From Brasenia schreberi (lineage: Eukaryota; Streptophyta; Magnoliopsida; Nymphaeales; Cabombaceae), in assembly GCA_036023115.1 (NCBI GenBank), contig JAYKKT010000080.1, positions 10,562,501 to 10,626,500 on the forward strand: DNA of 64,000 nt. Reading direction: 5' to 3'. Below the pieces are notes generated by a model, which saw only the letters and a program-made list of their open reading frames with translations, made no database searches and had not been told where the DNA came from. Shown here piece by piece: positions 23,060-34,530 of this stretch. Position 1 is the first letter of the stretch. Every line of letters starts with the position of its first letter. A program made the translations under genes and the position numbers.

Positions 23060-24880
23060 TTATCAAATATATGGAAGTTAGAGAGGCTTCAGCCCAACTC
23101 TGCCCATGTAAGGGATTACCCTTGCATTGCCAGTCCCAAGCCCGGATAAAGGAGGAGGGTTGTGTTAGGCTTCCGACAGCCAGCGTAAAACTTCGTCAGA
23201 TTTTTATAACATAGATTATAAAAATTATGAGCATTGTTTTGGGGTGTACCTGCCTAACGACGTGCTGCGGAGCCCGAATGCAGTAAGAAGTAAGCAAGGG
23301 CCACTACATTTTCACTCGAATGTAGTGAATCAATTGCAGAGAGGGTTCCCACATCATGGACGGGTGTGGGTAAAGAAGTTAGTCCCGCTACATTACCGCC
23401 CGAATGTAGTGAAAAATTTCCAGAGAGGGTCTCCGCATTTTGATTATGGACGGATGCGGGGGGTAAGGAAGCTAGTCCTAGATAATAAAATTCGTGTTGG
23501 TTCTTGGAATATCGGAACATTATCCGGTAAGCTAATGGAGGTGGTAGATACTATGATTCGGAGAAAGATTCATATTCTATGTTTACAAGAGACAAAATGA
23601 ATTGGAGAAAAAGCAAAGGAGATAAAGGATATAGGTTTTAAATTATGGTACTTAGGTAAAGAAAAGGCTCGAAACGGAGTTGGCATTATCATAAATAAAG
23701 ATTTAAAGGAGAGTGTAGTAGACATACAACGATATGGTGACCAAATCATGACATTGAAATTAGTGTTAGGAGCAGAGGTTTTGAATATAGTTTGTGCTTA
23801 TGCACCCCAAGTAGGACTAGAAGATAGTATAAAGACAGTTTTTTTGAAAGAGTTAGATAAGGTGTTTCAAAAGATTCCACAAAGGGAGATGATTTGTTTA
23901 GGAGGAGATTTAAATGAACATGTCAGCAAAGAGGCATTAGGATATCAAGGGATTCATGAAAACTTTGGTTTTGGGGATATAAACGAGGAAGGTAGGGAGA
24001 TTTTAAATTTTCCTATGGTATTTGATCTCTTTATAGTCAATACAATCTTCAAAAAACGAGACGAACATTTAATTACTTATAAGAGTAGATTATCACAAAC
24101 ACAAATTGATTACTTTATTTGTAAAAAAAAGATAGAGCGTGTTGTAAAGATTGTAAGGTAATTCTAGGAGAAAGCTTAACCACCCAACATCAACTTGTAG
24201 TTATGGATTTACAAATAAAAAAATGGACAAAGAAGAAAAGAGTGCATCGAGCTATTTGGATTAAATGGTGGAACCTCAAAAGCGAGAAAGAAGATATATT
24301 TAAACAGAAAGTCCTTCAAGGAGATGTTTGGAATTATGTTGGCACACCCTGTGATATGTGGAACAATATGGCTATACATATTAGGAAAGTGGCGAAAGAT
24401 GTGTTAGGGGTATCTAAGGGAGGTGTACTGGCACAAAAAGAAGCTTGGTGGTGGAGTGAAGTAGTACAAAATAAAATCAAGGCAAAGAGGGCATGCTACA
24501 AATTACATTATGCCAAGAAAACTAGTGAAACTTTAGAAGCTTATAAGAAAGCAAAGAAGGAAGTGAAAAAGGCCGTTAGTGAAGCAAAAGCTAAGATTTG
24601 GGAGGACTTATATAAAAAACTCAACTCAAAAGAGGGTGAAAGAGATATTTTTAGGATAGTTAGGGCTAGAGATAAGAAAACTAAAGATCTTAATTATGTT
24701 AGATGCATAAAAGACGAGGATGAAAAAATTCTAGTAGCAAATGATGATATAAGAAATAGATGGAAAAACTATTTTTATAATCTTTTTAATGAAAATAAAT
24801 ATGTTAGTATTAGTTTAGGAGATTTAGCTAAGTCAGAAAAGTATATAAACCACAATTTCTACTGACGTATTCAAAAGAAT
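23060..24880 (+). pseudogene. RTE-like LINE: 5' UTR and AP-endonuclease domain
   Basis: After about 400 bases of GC-richer leader, an apurinic-endonuclease-type domain starts (RVGSWNIGTLSGK, then CLQETK ending in a TGA at 23598-23600 where Trp is expected). It continues in 23748-24161 (CAYAPQVG, GGDLNEH, QTQIDYF) and, after a frameshift, in 24203-24865: the Lys-rich linker between endonuclease and RT. It is split by LTR C at 24880 and resumes at 28263 (NEVKEALKHMKGGKSVG). RT proper is missing here. Clade assignment rests on the endonuclease-RT layout and on the (TTG)n tail seen in the copy at 40332-40971. Confidence 0.85.
24876..24880 (+). repeat. Target-site duplication, left copy (agaat)
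   Basis: agaat directly before LTR C matches agaat directly after it (28263-28267). Confidence 0.9.
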
Positions 24881-25649
24881 TGTAAACACCCCGAAATCCC
24901 ACGAATTTCTCAAATTCATCTGGTTTTGTAAAAGCAGCCCCAAAGGGCTATTTTGAGTCTGGAAACCCAGGAGCCTTCCAAACAACCCTGTATATATGTT
25001 TTAAACTTCATATTTCAAAAATATATAATATGGCTTTTGAAAACCTTTTAAAACACGTTTTTGAAACCCCCAAAGCAGCTTGGCCTAATCAAGACAGGAC
25101 CAGCGAAGTCAAAGAGAGTCCGGAACCGGAGCACATGTCGAGCCCGGCACAGCAACTCTTGTATCACATCCATACCCCCAGGATCTCGAACGTCCAAGAC
25201 CCTGTTATCATCAAAACATCCTTTGAAGTCATCTCCGAAAGGCAGAAACGGAGGCGGACGACCATGTTGGCGAAGACCCAACGCAGACGGAGTACTGATG
25301 CTGTCAGACCCCACACAAATCGTCCGTTTCAAACCCAGCTCGAAGGAGTCAGAGTTCAGTTTGGATTGGATCTGGACCATATATATCCAGATCCCAATCC
25401 AAACCCATGTGTGGACTTGGATTTGGATTTGGATCTAGAGATCCAATCCAATATCCATATCCATGGCCCACATCACCTTCTCATAAATGGAGGTGGGGCC
25501 CACTTGAATTTCACGTGGGATTATGGGCATGAGAGAGAGTGGGGATGGATAAGATCAAGAGTGTTGTAATTAAGCTTGACTTGTGTGTCAAGTTTGGGGT
25601 TAATCATGTGGGTTAGCCTAATTGAGTGGGTTTAAGCTTGTAATTAGCC

Positions 25650-26090
25650 AAAACCTAACCTAGGGCTGCACCAACATGAGGTGGTTAAGGTCTATGGGCC
25701 ATGCAAAGGGAGCTCCTTCACCTAAACCTAACCCAAAACACCTAATCCTAGCCTTCCACCCTAATCCCCCCCCTAATTTGAGCCTAATCACCTAACCCAC
25801 TTCCCTAATCCCGACCTAATCCCAACCTAATCACCTAACCCACTTTCCTAATCCTTCCCTAAACCTAGCCTAATCCTAGCCTAATCACCTAACCTAGCTC
25901 ACTAAACCTCACCTTAGAACCCAACCACCTAACCAAACCCTAAACCCCTAAACCATCCCTAGCCCACAATCTACCCAAACCACTAGTATTTAAAATATCT
26001 GGCCCTACCCTTTCCAGCCCACCTTATCTTCATACCACCCTACCTAAACCACCTAACCACTACCCCAAACCCAGCCCTAACCGACCTACC
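25650..26090 (+). repeat. CCTAA-rich tract in LTR C
   Basis: Irregular but dense CCTAA/CCCTAA words ending shortly before the TATA box, as in LTR A and LTR B. Confidence 0.8.
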
Positions 26091-26098
26091 CAACTCCC

Positions 26099-26106
26099 TA
26101 TATAAA
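26099..26106 (+). promoter_or_regulatory. TATA box of LTR C
   Basis: TATATAAA followed by accccccc; the best-preserved promoter box among the three LTRs of this family. Confidence 0.75.
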
Positions 26107-27038
26107 CCCCCCCTCTTGGGGCGGGTTTTCCTAGCTAGAACCCCTCACCCATCCCAGCCGGGCCCTCTCTTTCCTCCACTTCCCCAGCTGCTCCACCTGC
26201 TCCGCCTGCACCACCACCTACTCTCCATCCCACCACCACTTGCACCACCATCTCCACCACTTCCCGGTCGAGCCTCACTACTTGCCCAGCTTCCTTCCAG
26301 CCGAGCGCCACCTTCTCTCCATTCGATAAGTACCCCACACTCTATCTAGCTCCTTCTCTACTCCCTCTCCACTCCCAGCCACCCACCATACCACCACCTA
26401 CTTTCCATCCCACCACCACTTGCCGTCACCCCTACACTCGGCCAAGCCTTAGCCGCCCTAGCCATTCGCCACTACCTAACTACCCTAGCTACACCCGGCC
26501 AGCCATCTCTTTTCCCCTAGGTGTCCCATTCGACCTTCCCTTAAGCTCCCCTTAGGTCCATACTCCCTAACACTCTATACTCTCTTAGTGACCCTACATA
26601 CTCACTTGGCCCAGCCCCTTTAATCCCCCCACACCAAGGCGACACCCTTGCTTGCAGCCGGCCACCATCAAGGCGCCTATCCCGCGCCCCATTTGCAGCC
26701 GGCCAGCACCCTTTGTCATTCACCCTCGCGGAGCTCCCGTTTGCAGCCCAAGGCGAAGGCCAAGCCCACGCTCAAGCAAGGCCTCTACGGACCAGCTACT
26801 AGTAAGTGCCTAACTCGGTCTTTAGTTGTATACTTGTTTGAGATTCAATTTGATACGGGGTTGTAATAACGGAGCATAGTCTCCCCCCGCTTGTAATAAC
26901 GTGGCTTGGCACACCCACACACGTGCACTCTCTTAGCGTGCACGATTTTGAACACACACGGGCCTAATCAGCCCCTAATACATAAGTATATACATATACT
27001 TTCATTTTTGTAGGGTTTTGCTTAAGTTGGGTGTGTTG

Positions 27039-27660
27039 TCTTTCAATTCAAACACTCACACACATTGAGCCTTCGCTCTTATTTGAAAGACCCAAGTAAG
27101 GGCCGACCTATACTATTTGGGTTTCATTTCATGTCGTGTGTGTAAGTCTTTCAATTCAAGCACTCTCTCACACATTGAGCCTTCACTCTTATTTGAAAGA
27201 CGCAAGTAAGGGCCGACCTATACTATTTGGGTTTCATTTCATGTCGTGTGTGTAAGTCTTTCAATTCAAGCACTCTCACACACATTGAGCCTTCGCTCTT
27301 ATTTGAAAGACCCAAGTAAGGGCCGACCTATACTATTTGGGTTTCATTTCATGTCGTGTGTGTAAGTCTTTCAATTCAAGCACTCTCACACACATTGAGC
27401 TTTCGCTCTTACTCCCAAGACCTTAGTAAAGGTCTTATTGCAGTTATATTTGGGTTTCATTTATGTCGTGTGCGTAGTACTTCAATTCAAGCACTCTCAC
27501 ACACATTGAGCTTTCGCTCTTACTCCCAAGACCTTAGTCAAGGCCATACTGCAATTTATATTTGGGTTTAATTTCATGTCGTGTGTGTAAGTCTTTCAAT
27601 TCAAGCACGCACCCACATTGATCCTTCGCTCTTATTTGCAAGACCCGAGTAAGGGCTCAT
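27039..27660 (+). repeat. 110-bp tandem repeat array in LTR C, 6 copies
   Basis: CACATTGAG/T occurs six times at about 110-base spacing; the units carry the same order of words as in LTR A and LTR B. Confidence 0.9.
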
Positions 27661-27707
27661 ATACATACTCTATATACATATCTCCCTTCGACACTTACTT
27701 TACAAGT

Positions 27708-27752
27708 CATTTCCCTTCGGTTATTTCCCTTCGGTTATTTCCCTTCAGTATT
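27708..27752 (+). repeat. 14-bp tandem repeat in LTR C, about 3 copies
   Basis: tttcccttcggtta-type units, the shortest of the three homologous arrays. Confidence 0.75.
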
Positions 27753-28262
27753 GTCTTTACATTTCGGGTTTTTCCTTTGGAGTAGCGTGAGTTTGCATTG
27801 CATCTACGCCATACCACGAGGTAGGATGCATATTGCATCAAAGTAAGCCCCGCTCAAATTCGCCCATGTAGTGGAGTGTTCATAACACACAAACTAGGTG
27901 GCCCGAAAAGGGATAAAAGAAAAGACTTAGGCACGTGCAAATCCACGTGATCTAAAACATGCAATCGCATTTAAAAGACCCGAAATAGACACCTCGAACA
28001 GCTTCGTAGGCTTTCTATCCCAAAACTCGATTTTTGCAAAGCGTACAGACTGACCCTTGCGCATCGATGCAAGAAAGTCTGTGACGACAAGAGCTCACTT
28101 GCTCACAGTTGCCACGTTTAGAAGTCAGTTAAATATATCTTCGCTAGCTTAGGTAAGCTAGCTGGCACGCCCTGTTTGCATAGATAAAAGCCTTAGACGC
28201 ACGAGAGGATCCTTCCCGAGCCCTGAAAAGGTGAGAGGCGGGGAATTTTTCGTGCGCCTACA

Positions 28263-28365
28263 AGAATGAAGTCAAAGAGGCTCTTAAACATATGAAGGGT
28301 GGTAAATCGGTAGGACAATATAATATTAATATAGAAGTTTGAAAAATACTAGGAGAAATATGAAA
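28263..28365 (+). pseudogene. Continuation of the LINE after the solo LTR
   Basis: The frame reads NEVKEALKHMKGGKSVG then NIEV-stop-KILGE. This is the conserved block just before RT in plant RTE-like LINEs, where Val-Gly-Pro-Asp is usual (VGQY here). It ends near 28365, where copia-like minus-strand sequence begins. Confidence 0.8.
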
Positions 28366-29436
28366 AGAACCACCAAAATCTAAAAAACATGACATACCTT
28401 GGGTTTTGGAAGAAAATGATAATATGGTGACCCAAAGATACTTGCATTTTCTTTAAATTTTTTTCCAATGTAGACCTTAATATTCAATGATAGCACTTCC
28501 TCCTTGTTGTCAATGGTAGCCACATGAGAAAACCTCCTCAACAAGAGAGAACACGTAGACTGATATGTTTACTTTCTTTGCAATAATGACTAATCATACT
28601 CTTGTTGGGCCAGTGCGCTACATTACCTTTGAATTGTCAATTACCTTCATTATTTTTTGCACATGTAAGTTTGTAGGTCTTAAAATAATTTTTGGGTCTA
28701 CATGTAGCAATAATCACTTCCTTGGGTCTTGGTTTTCTATGAATCAAGTTTGATATAATGTTTTTAAATTCGTCTCTCAATCCCCGTGTAAACAAGAAAA
28801 ATATTAGTTATCAAGGTATTCTTTAAACTCATCAATACTTTGGAGTTTTTCGAATTTGTCAAAGCTTCTAAGTTAGTTCGAAGGATCGAAAAACTCATTG
28901 CTCATAGAACATTGTTTGAACATTATCATTTTTTTCATCAAATTTATTTGAAAAACAAAATCGTCTTGGGAATTAATTTTCCTAAGATATTCTCAAGTCT
29001 CAAAGGCATTGTCAAACATATTAATTCTATTACAAAAATTTTCATCCACATTTTAGCCAATAATCTAAGTGATTTTGATGTTGTACTTCTCTTATTTTTA
29101 ACTTTTGCTTGTATTTCTCTTGTAACTTGAGAAGTTTATTTTCATCAAACTCTTTTCTATCTATTTGAGCTCTTTAATTGTACCATCAATATAATCTCAA
29201 TAGTCTTTGGAGATAAAATATTTTTTCATGGTATGTATCCAACTTGTATAAGAGTTGGGCACCAATAAACAACTAAATGTCTCACTTTTCTCTTCCATTT
29301 TCTCAACAATAATAAGAAATATGAAGAATACCTTGATTGTCTGAAATTAATCAAACAATTTCCAATTTTGAGGATCTTCCTATAGTCGATACGAATCTCA
29401 ATGCAGCTCTAATCAAACTTTTTTGCTCTAATACTA
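28366..29436 (-). pseudogene. Second Ty1/copia remnant, gag region
   Basis: On the minus strand, after a degenerate primer-binding site next to the LTR at 29437, a frame starts MEEKSETFSCLLVPNSYTSW followed by IHTMKKYF, the copia gag type of N-terminus. It then decays through many stops. The plus-strand open frame at 28840-29130 is only the complement of this A/T-rich sequence. No protease or integrase remains. Confidence 0.6.
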
Positions 29437-29722
29437 TGTAAAAATAGCACCAATATCTCCCCAATGATATCCACAAACTCAAATACAAATGATCTCACGA
29501 GATCTTGCACAACCAAATTATCAAACCAAATCACCAAACACTTGTGCACAAGCCAAACCGAATAGGTAAAATATCAAACAAGTCAAGTGAACATAAAAGC
29601 TTTGAATTTTATTAATAACACACACCCTCTATTTATAGAGGCTTTACAACATTTAAGAATGAGAGAGAATGGGATTATCTACTCCCAACGACTACATCAC
29701 TAGCCATTGGGAACTCCTAACA
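29437..29722 (-). repeat. Copia LTR (about 286 bp)
   Basis: Minus strand: TGTTAGGAGTTCCC ... CTATTTTTACA, then TAGTATTAGAGC, a weak form of TGGTATCAGAGC. A TATAAATAG box sits at about 29631-29640. The right boundary is less certain because a similar word (agccattggga) recurs 40 bases outside it. Confidence 0.6.
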
Positions 29723-30148
29723 ACTAGTAGTGTAGCCATTGGGAGACTGGCCCTTCAGGCTCAGTCCGAAAGGATTCTCCTTAATGGACCTGTTGGGCCC
29801 TAATGGCCCAGATTTCCTATTACAAATTAACATACCTTTGGTCATTGTTGTTGCTTCCTTAGTGGTTCAAAAGCTCCCCCATAAGGGACAATTGTCCCCT
29901 GCCCGAATTGATGCACCGGTGCACTTTTAACAGTTTCCATTGTAAAGTCATCATTCCTTTCATTATCCACAAATTTCAGCCTCCCAACAACCTCATCTCA
30001 GGGATTTCTTGTTGGGATGGCTTGTAACGGGAACCGTGTGCCCAAAGTGTCTTGGAAATTGTTGCTACTTTGGCGGTCTTAAATGGAATCCATGGTCAAT
30101 GTTTATGAGTTTCTTTGATTGTTGTCAAGATTAGTATCTTCTGTTGCA
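29723..30148. other. Unassigned intergenic stretch
   Basis: It holds a mixed-composition sequence with no convincing open frame; the 63-codon frame at 29739-29930 has no recognisable motif. It may be the outer part of the adjoining LTR or host sequence. Confidence 0.5.
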
Positions 30149-30759
30149 TCACATACTCGACTCTAGCATAAAAGAGGGTGCACCTGCAGCAGTGAGAGGA
30201 AATGATTGTCTTGTATGGTTTGTGGTTGCTTCAAGCGAAAACCAGTCTTCAGGACCCATTGCTTGACATGCATGAGCTCTAGATATATTGACCTTCTGTT
30301 GCCACTGCAGCATTAAGTTATTATCAGATGGAGAGAAGAGAATGTGAGGATAACAAACTTGAAAAGGCGTTTCCATTGGACCTCTTTCTCTGTTGCCCTC
30401 TAGCTGGGCAAGCACATTGTTGCATTCTTGTACATCTTGGTAATTGATGTTTTCCTCTCTAGGATATTTTTGTTTCATTTTATTATGTTTCTTCTGAATC
30501 TCTAGCAAGGAAGAATAGTTGAACGTATATTTGTTCATGCATGCTACCTTACAACATGAAATTGTGAGGGAAATACGTCATTGCAAAATTGTGTTGTGAA
30601 TCTATATGTGTTGGTAGACCTGCCTCCTATCACTTCAGTCATTTTCATGCTACAAAATTCCTGCTCAAGTAGAGACCCCACATTGTTGTACTTCAAGGCA
30701 TGTTCCTGTCTTTTGGTTCCCCACACTTCCTTCCACTGGATGCAATTGGTAACTGTCAT
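30149..30759 (-). pseudogene. Unrecognised gene-like frames, probably a broken host gene fragment
   Basis: Two adjoining minus-strand frames, 30759-30544 (71 codons) and 30538-30149 (129 codons), are in different phases. The first has a mixed, protein-like composition (VTNCIQWKEVW, EQEFCSMKMTEVIGG). The second has EENINYQDVQECNNVLAQLE and PFQVCYPHILFSPSDNN. Neither resembles gag, protease, RT, RNase H or integrase as I know them. Either a frameshift or an undetected intron separates them. I do not recognise the family and assign no function. A chance open frame is less likely than a decayed or transposon-captured gene piece, given composition and adjacency. Confidence 0.4.
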
Positions 30760-31380
30760 GCTTTAGTTGCGATAGAGGTTTTTTTTCTTATCTTGACTAG
30801 TGATGTTATTATTAGATGAGACATTAGAAGTGCTTAATCAAAAGATGGGACTTGCTGATGGAAAACTACTTAGCGATCCCACCTCGTATCGATAGATGAT
30901 TGGGCCTTTGACCCATCTTACTATCAGTTGCCTTACCATCACTATGTTGTTCACATAACAAGTCAATTCTAACATACACTTACCACATTGCATATGAGTA
31001 TTGTCATGCATATAGTGACATATGCTAGCCATATCACTCAAAAGAAAGTTTTCTTATCCTCTTCATGCTCACTTAGTCTAGTCGCCTATATTGGTATAGA
31101 TTGGGACATTGATGTCAATAACATGCATTCCACAACTGAATATTGTGTTTAGATTCTATTATCTCGTGGAGGTGTAAAAAGAAATAAAAGGTCTCTCCTC
31201 TACTAAAATTGAATACAAATATTCTATTTAGATTCTATTATCTCGTGGAGGTATAAAAGTGATAAAAGGTGTCTCTCTTCTAATTGAATACAAAGTCATG
31301 ACCAATATCATCACAGAATTGACTTGGCTTGGATGACTCACGGACACCCGTGACCTCGAGAGCTAGGTCTAGTTTAATCG
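30760..31380. other. Intergenic stretch, nothing recognised
   Basis: It contains a near-duplicate of about 45 bases: attctattatctcgtggaggt occurs near 31154 and again near 31230. No gene is supported. Confidence 0.5.
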
Positions 31381-31654
31381 AGGGAAGATTGAGAGGAAGT
31401 TTTATCCCATATGTACAATGGGTGCATGGGCATGCACACCACTCGCCCGTGCCATGGAGGTGCATGTCTTCATGATACTTGTAATAAGTGCTGGTAGCAC
31501 GCACATAAGGCCTTTGGTCATAGTTAGGTTAGCCACACTTGTATGGCATTGGGTTACTAGTGTAAACCCTCTTAGTAGTATAGAAAATAAATCTTGTAAT
31601 AGGACCTGCTCCATAGGAGCTGTATCTCATAAATCGATCCACTTTGGTAAGGTC

Positions 31655-31745
31655 TGAGTGGCTATAAATAGGCCTTCATGCTTGTAATAAGAGAGAGCCT
31701 AGAGAGCTACGAAGTGAGTCTTGGAGCTTGGAATAAACAGGGGGT
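31655..31745 (+). promoter_or_regulatory. Promoter-like segment (TATA box and purine-rich leader)
   Basis: ggctataaataggcc near 31658-31672 has downstream agagagagcctagagagc, then aataaacagg and a splice-donor-like caggtaatt near 31752. It looks like a host or LTR promoter with leader, but no coding sequence follows before the Tat LTR remnant at 31818. Low confidence in which. Confidence 0.4.
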
Positions 31746-31817
31746 TGCCTGCAGGTAATTGGAACTGGGTGAGAGATAAATCGTGTTCAGGCTCATCGTG
31801 TATAGTAGATTGGGTGT

Positions 31818-32510
31818 TGTAGATGTGAATTTTGTTTCAAAGCCTATGTAGAGACTCAAAACTTTAATTTAAAACTATAATTGGGTTGACTTAATCTTGC
31901 TTCATAGCCTTGGCTCATCCACTTTGGCTTGAGTTCACTTTGTTTTGGCTTGATCGAACTTGGTCCTCCTTGTCATGGCCAAGCTCGTTCTTACCTTAGT
32001 TGAACTTGCTTTAGTTGGATGTCGAGCTCCTTTGATTTGATTTGAATTGGGCTTGGTTATGGGCAACCCTATTTTTGGCTTGACTTTGGGGTCTTGGTCA
32101 TGTGTCCATCATGACCTAGTATGGGCTAGTTGCATATGTCGTTGGTTCAAAAACTTGACTTGAGTTGGGCTTGCTTTGTGCTCATTCTATCTTGAGCTTG
32201 ACTTGAGTTGGGATTGATCCAATTACATTTGGGGTGCTTCATATCTCTGGATGTGCATCTCTATCCTTCCGAGTGAATCGCTTCTTTCTTATTTTGGAAA
32301 ATCTCCCACTTGATCCGGTCTCTTTTCGGATAGGATTTCAAGATTTCAAAATATTTTTCTTTTTGGAAAGCATGTTTGGAAAATCACAAAAAAAATTAAA
32401 TAGCTCTTTAAAAACAATTTTGAAAACAATGAGATTTTGAAAAGACTTGAAATTGGAAAATTTTGTATTTGGAGAAAATTTTATTGACAAAAAATTTTTG
32501 GGTGTTTACA
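31818..32510 (-). repeat. Truncated Tat-type LTR (T3/LTR E family)
   Basis: The left end tgtagatgtgaattttg ... agcctatgtagagact matches the LTR H and LTR E left ends. The right end is gggtgtttaca, the complement of the TGTAAACACCC start. At 693 bp it is about one third of LTR E, so its middle is deleted. No target duplication is seen. Confidence 0.7.
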
Positions 32511-34222
32511 CCGGTCCATAATGGTCAAACCATGTCGATACTCACAATAGTATGCCTAGGAATATACTTCAAATTCACTCAAGCCGTATTAGCCAAAAGA
32601 TCTACAAGTCTCTAGAGATCCCACACACAAACCATACAAGTGTGGTTCATGGATTCACGTCATATTATGTTCCAAACATCTAGTTCCACATTATATGATC
32701 CACATAACCAAATCCATGTCCACAAGATATATATTATATCAAATCACACTTTCCAGTCCACCACAATGTCTATCAAAACACGCTCAATTATAAACACTAA
32801 TCCTTCAAGTACCAGTCAAATAATCCATAATTTTAAGACCACTCAACAAATATTAACAAAATAGTTAACAATTATGCACATTTAAACCATTTAAATGAGA
32901 AAATTTGCTTTTAGTGTGGTTCAACTAAAAAATATACAACTCCCTACCTTAGGTGTACCGAAATTCAATCTTGAAGTTACTGATCCACTTTTATCTCCAC
33001 CAAATTCTTTAATTTTAATCTCTAAATAATTTTAAAATAATAAAAATATTCAAGTTCATTTAGTTATGAATCTAGTACAACAAACTAGATCTAAATAAGA
33101 TGCTAAACAAGCAAAAACCTAATTGGATCCAAATAAACTGTCTTGTATTCAAACTAATATCTAGATTCATTTCTAACTCAACTTGTCTATTAAAGCAGGT
33201 ATTCATGTTTCTATGTCAACACATAACCACCTTGAACCTGAATTGGGTCAAACAGGTTTTGAGTTCAACTATATACCTAACCTAGAAACCTTTTTCGAAC
33301 TCAACTTGAACCTAGCCTATTCCCTGCATAAAACAAAATATAACACAACCCTTACTTGACATGAATCTTCATACATGATACTGGTCAGACATGACACAAC
33401 ATTGTTCTTAATTGATTCAAACATGACACAACATGTTGACCCATGACAAGACACGTGAGAAAAGGCACGCCCTATAAGAACCATATTCTATGGAGATTTT
33501 AACCGGTGATTTCATTGTTTTCCTAGAACCGGTGATGGTTACCGGCCGTCTTGCACCATCCATTTGGTCCCAAACCACCCGTTGACAGGGTTTTGTCGAA
33601 AGAACAAGAACGAAAAAGGAAAAAGCAATTTTAGTTCGTTAGAGGGAAAAACACAATACTTCGCGTTTTCTCGTATCTTTCGACAGTGACGAAGATGGGA
33701 ATCATCTAAACTATCAACGGTGGCCAAATCATATTCGACCGAAAGCATTTATGGTGTTGGACAACATTAATTTCACATGAAAATGGAATGAACTTGTTTA
33801 AGGTTTGTTTTTTGAAAACCAACTAACAAAGGCCAATTTTTTGCCGATTCAACATCGATGATGACCATTAGCTCTTCTTGGTCCTTCATGTCACCTCCAC
33901 CCTCTAACGCAGATCCAAAATGGAGCTCAGCAAGTTATTTGTCAAAAATTGAAGTAAATGAGAAACTACAAAAATTATGAACTTACGTTCTTTTCTAGTT
34001 GATTTCTTCGACGTCGTCAGTCATTCGGTTCCTCTCGAAATTGCAAATCTCCAAGGACTTGATGGTGATTCTCTTTGTGCGTGGTTACCTCTTCAAATCA
34101 CTTTGAAATTGTGGTGGTCCTCAAATTTCACCAACCCACCATTTATGGGAGCACTGCTGATCGTGGGTGCTCCCCCACTTTAGAGTTGGGATTGGGTCTA
34201 GATCCAACTAACCCATGTTACA
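32511..34222 (-). repeat. Tekay/Del-type 3' LTR, 3'-truncated
   Basis: It aligns by eye with the solo LTR at 42582-44618: the segment with tctacaagtctctagag...cccacac near 32600, and ttaattttaatctctaaa near 33010. Its start on the minus strand is TGTAACATGG at 34222, preceded by a purine tract (AAGGGGATAGAA). The other end is lost at 32510, where the Tat LTR remnant begins. Confidence 0.72.
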
Positions 34223-34530
34223 TTCTATCCCCTTAAAGGGAATTATGTGCTCAGAATTTAAAGAATACTTGAAAACATGTAAATACTTCTTTCTCATCTC
34301 ATCTTCGAGCTCCCAAATAGCCTCGTTAGGTGAATGATAATCCCATTACATCTTGACAATCTTGAGAACTCATTTAGGCAAGACTTGCTCCTTCCTATCT
34401 AGGATAGCTATAGGTTGCTCTTTATAAGACAAGTCTTGATGTATCGACAATGGCTCGGCCTCACTTACATGTGCAGGATCATTTATGTTCTTTCATAGCT
34501 TCACCAATATGAACTTATGTACTCTTGTTA
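34223..34530 (-). pseudogene. Chromovirus (Tekay/Del-type) pol C-terminus
   Basis: The minus-strand frame reads PLSIHQDLSYKEQPIAILDR then KEQVLPK-stop and VLKIVKM-stop-WDYHSPNEAIW followed by ELEDEMRKKY. This is the conserved end of chromovirus integrase (the usual form has E-L-Y-E-QPV-ILDR, V-VLW, EATWE-E-EMR--YP-LF). It is disabled by stops. It lies directly upstream of the LTR at 34222, as expected for an internal 3' end. Confidence 0.88.

Larger units (their letters stand above)
24881..28262 (+). repeat. LTR C: solo LTR of the T1/T2 Tat family (3382 bp)
   Basis: It starts TGTAAACACCCCGAAATCCC and ends GTGCGCCTACA. It has no internal region and is flanked by a perfect 5-bp duplication agaat, with the LINE reading resuming after it, so it is a solo LTR from LTR-LTR recombination. 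Inside: an open frame of 179 codons (25030-25569) homologous to those of LTR A and LTR B, a CCTAA-rich tract (about 25650-26090), a TATA box, six 110-bp repeats (27039-27660) and about three 14-bp repeats (27708-27752). Confidence 0.95.

Noticed and set aside
24881..28262. LTR C as part of a full element
   Set aside because: LINE sequence and the agaat duplication flank it on both sides at once, leaving no room for internal sequence.
33539..33748. Minus-strand 69-codon frame as a gene
   Set aside because: It lies inside the Tekay-type LTR and has no recognisable motif.
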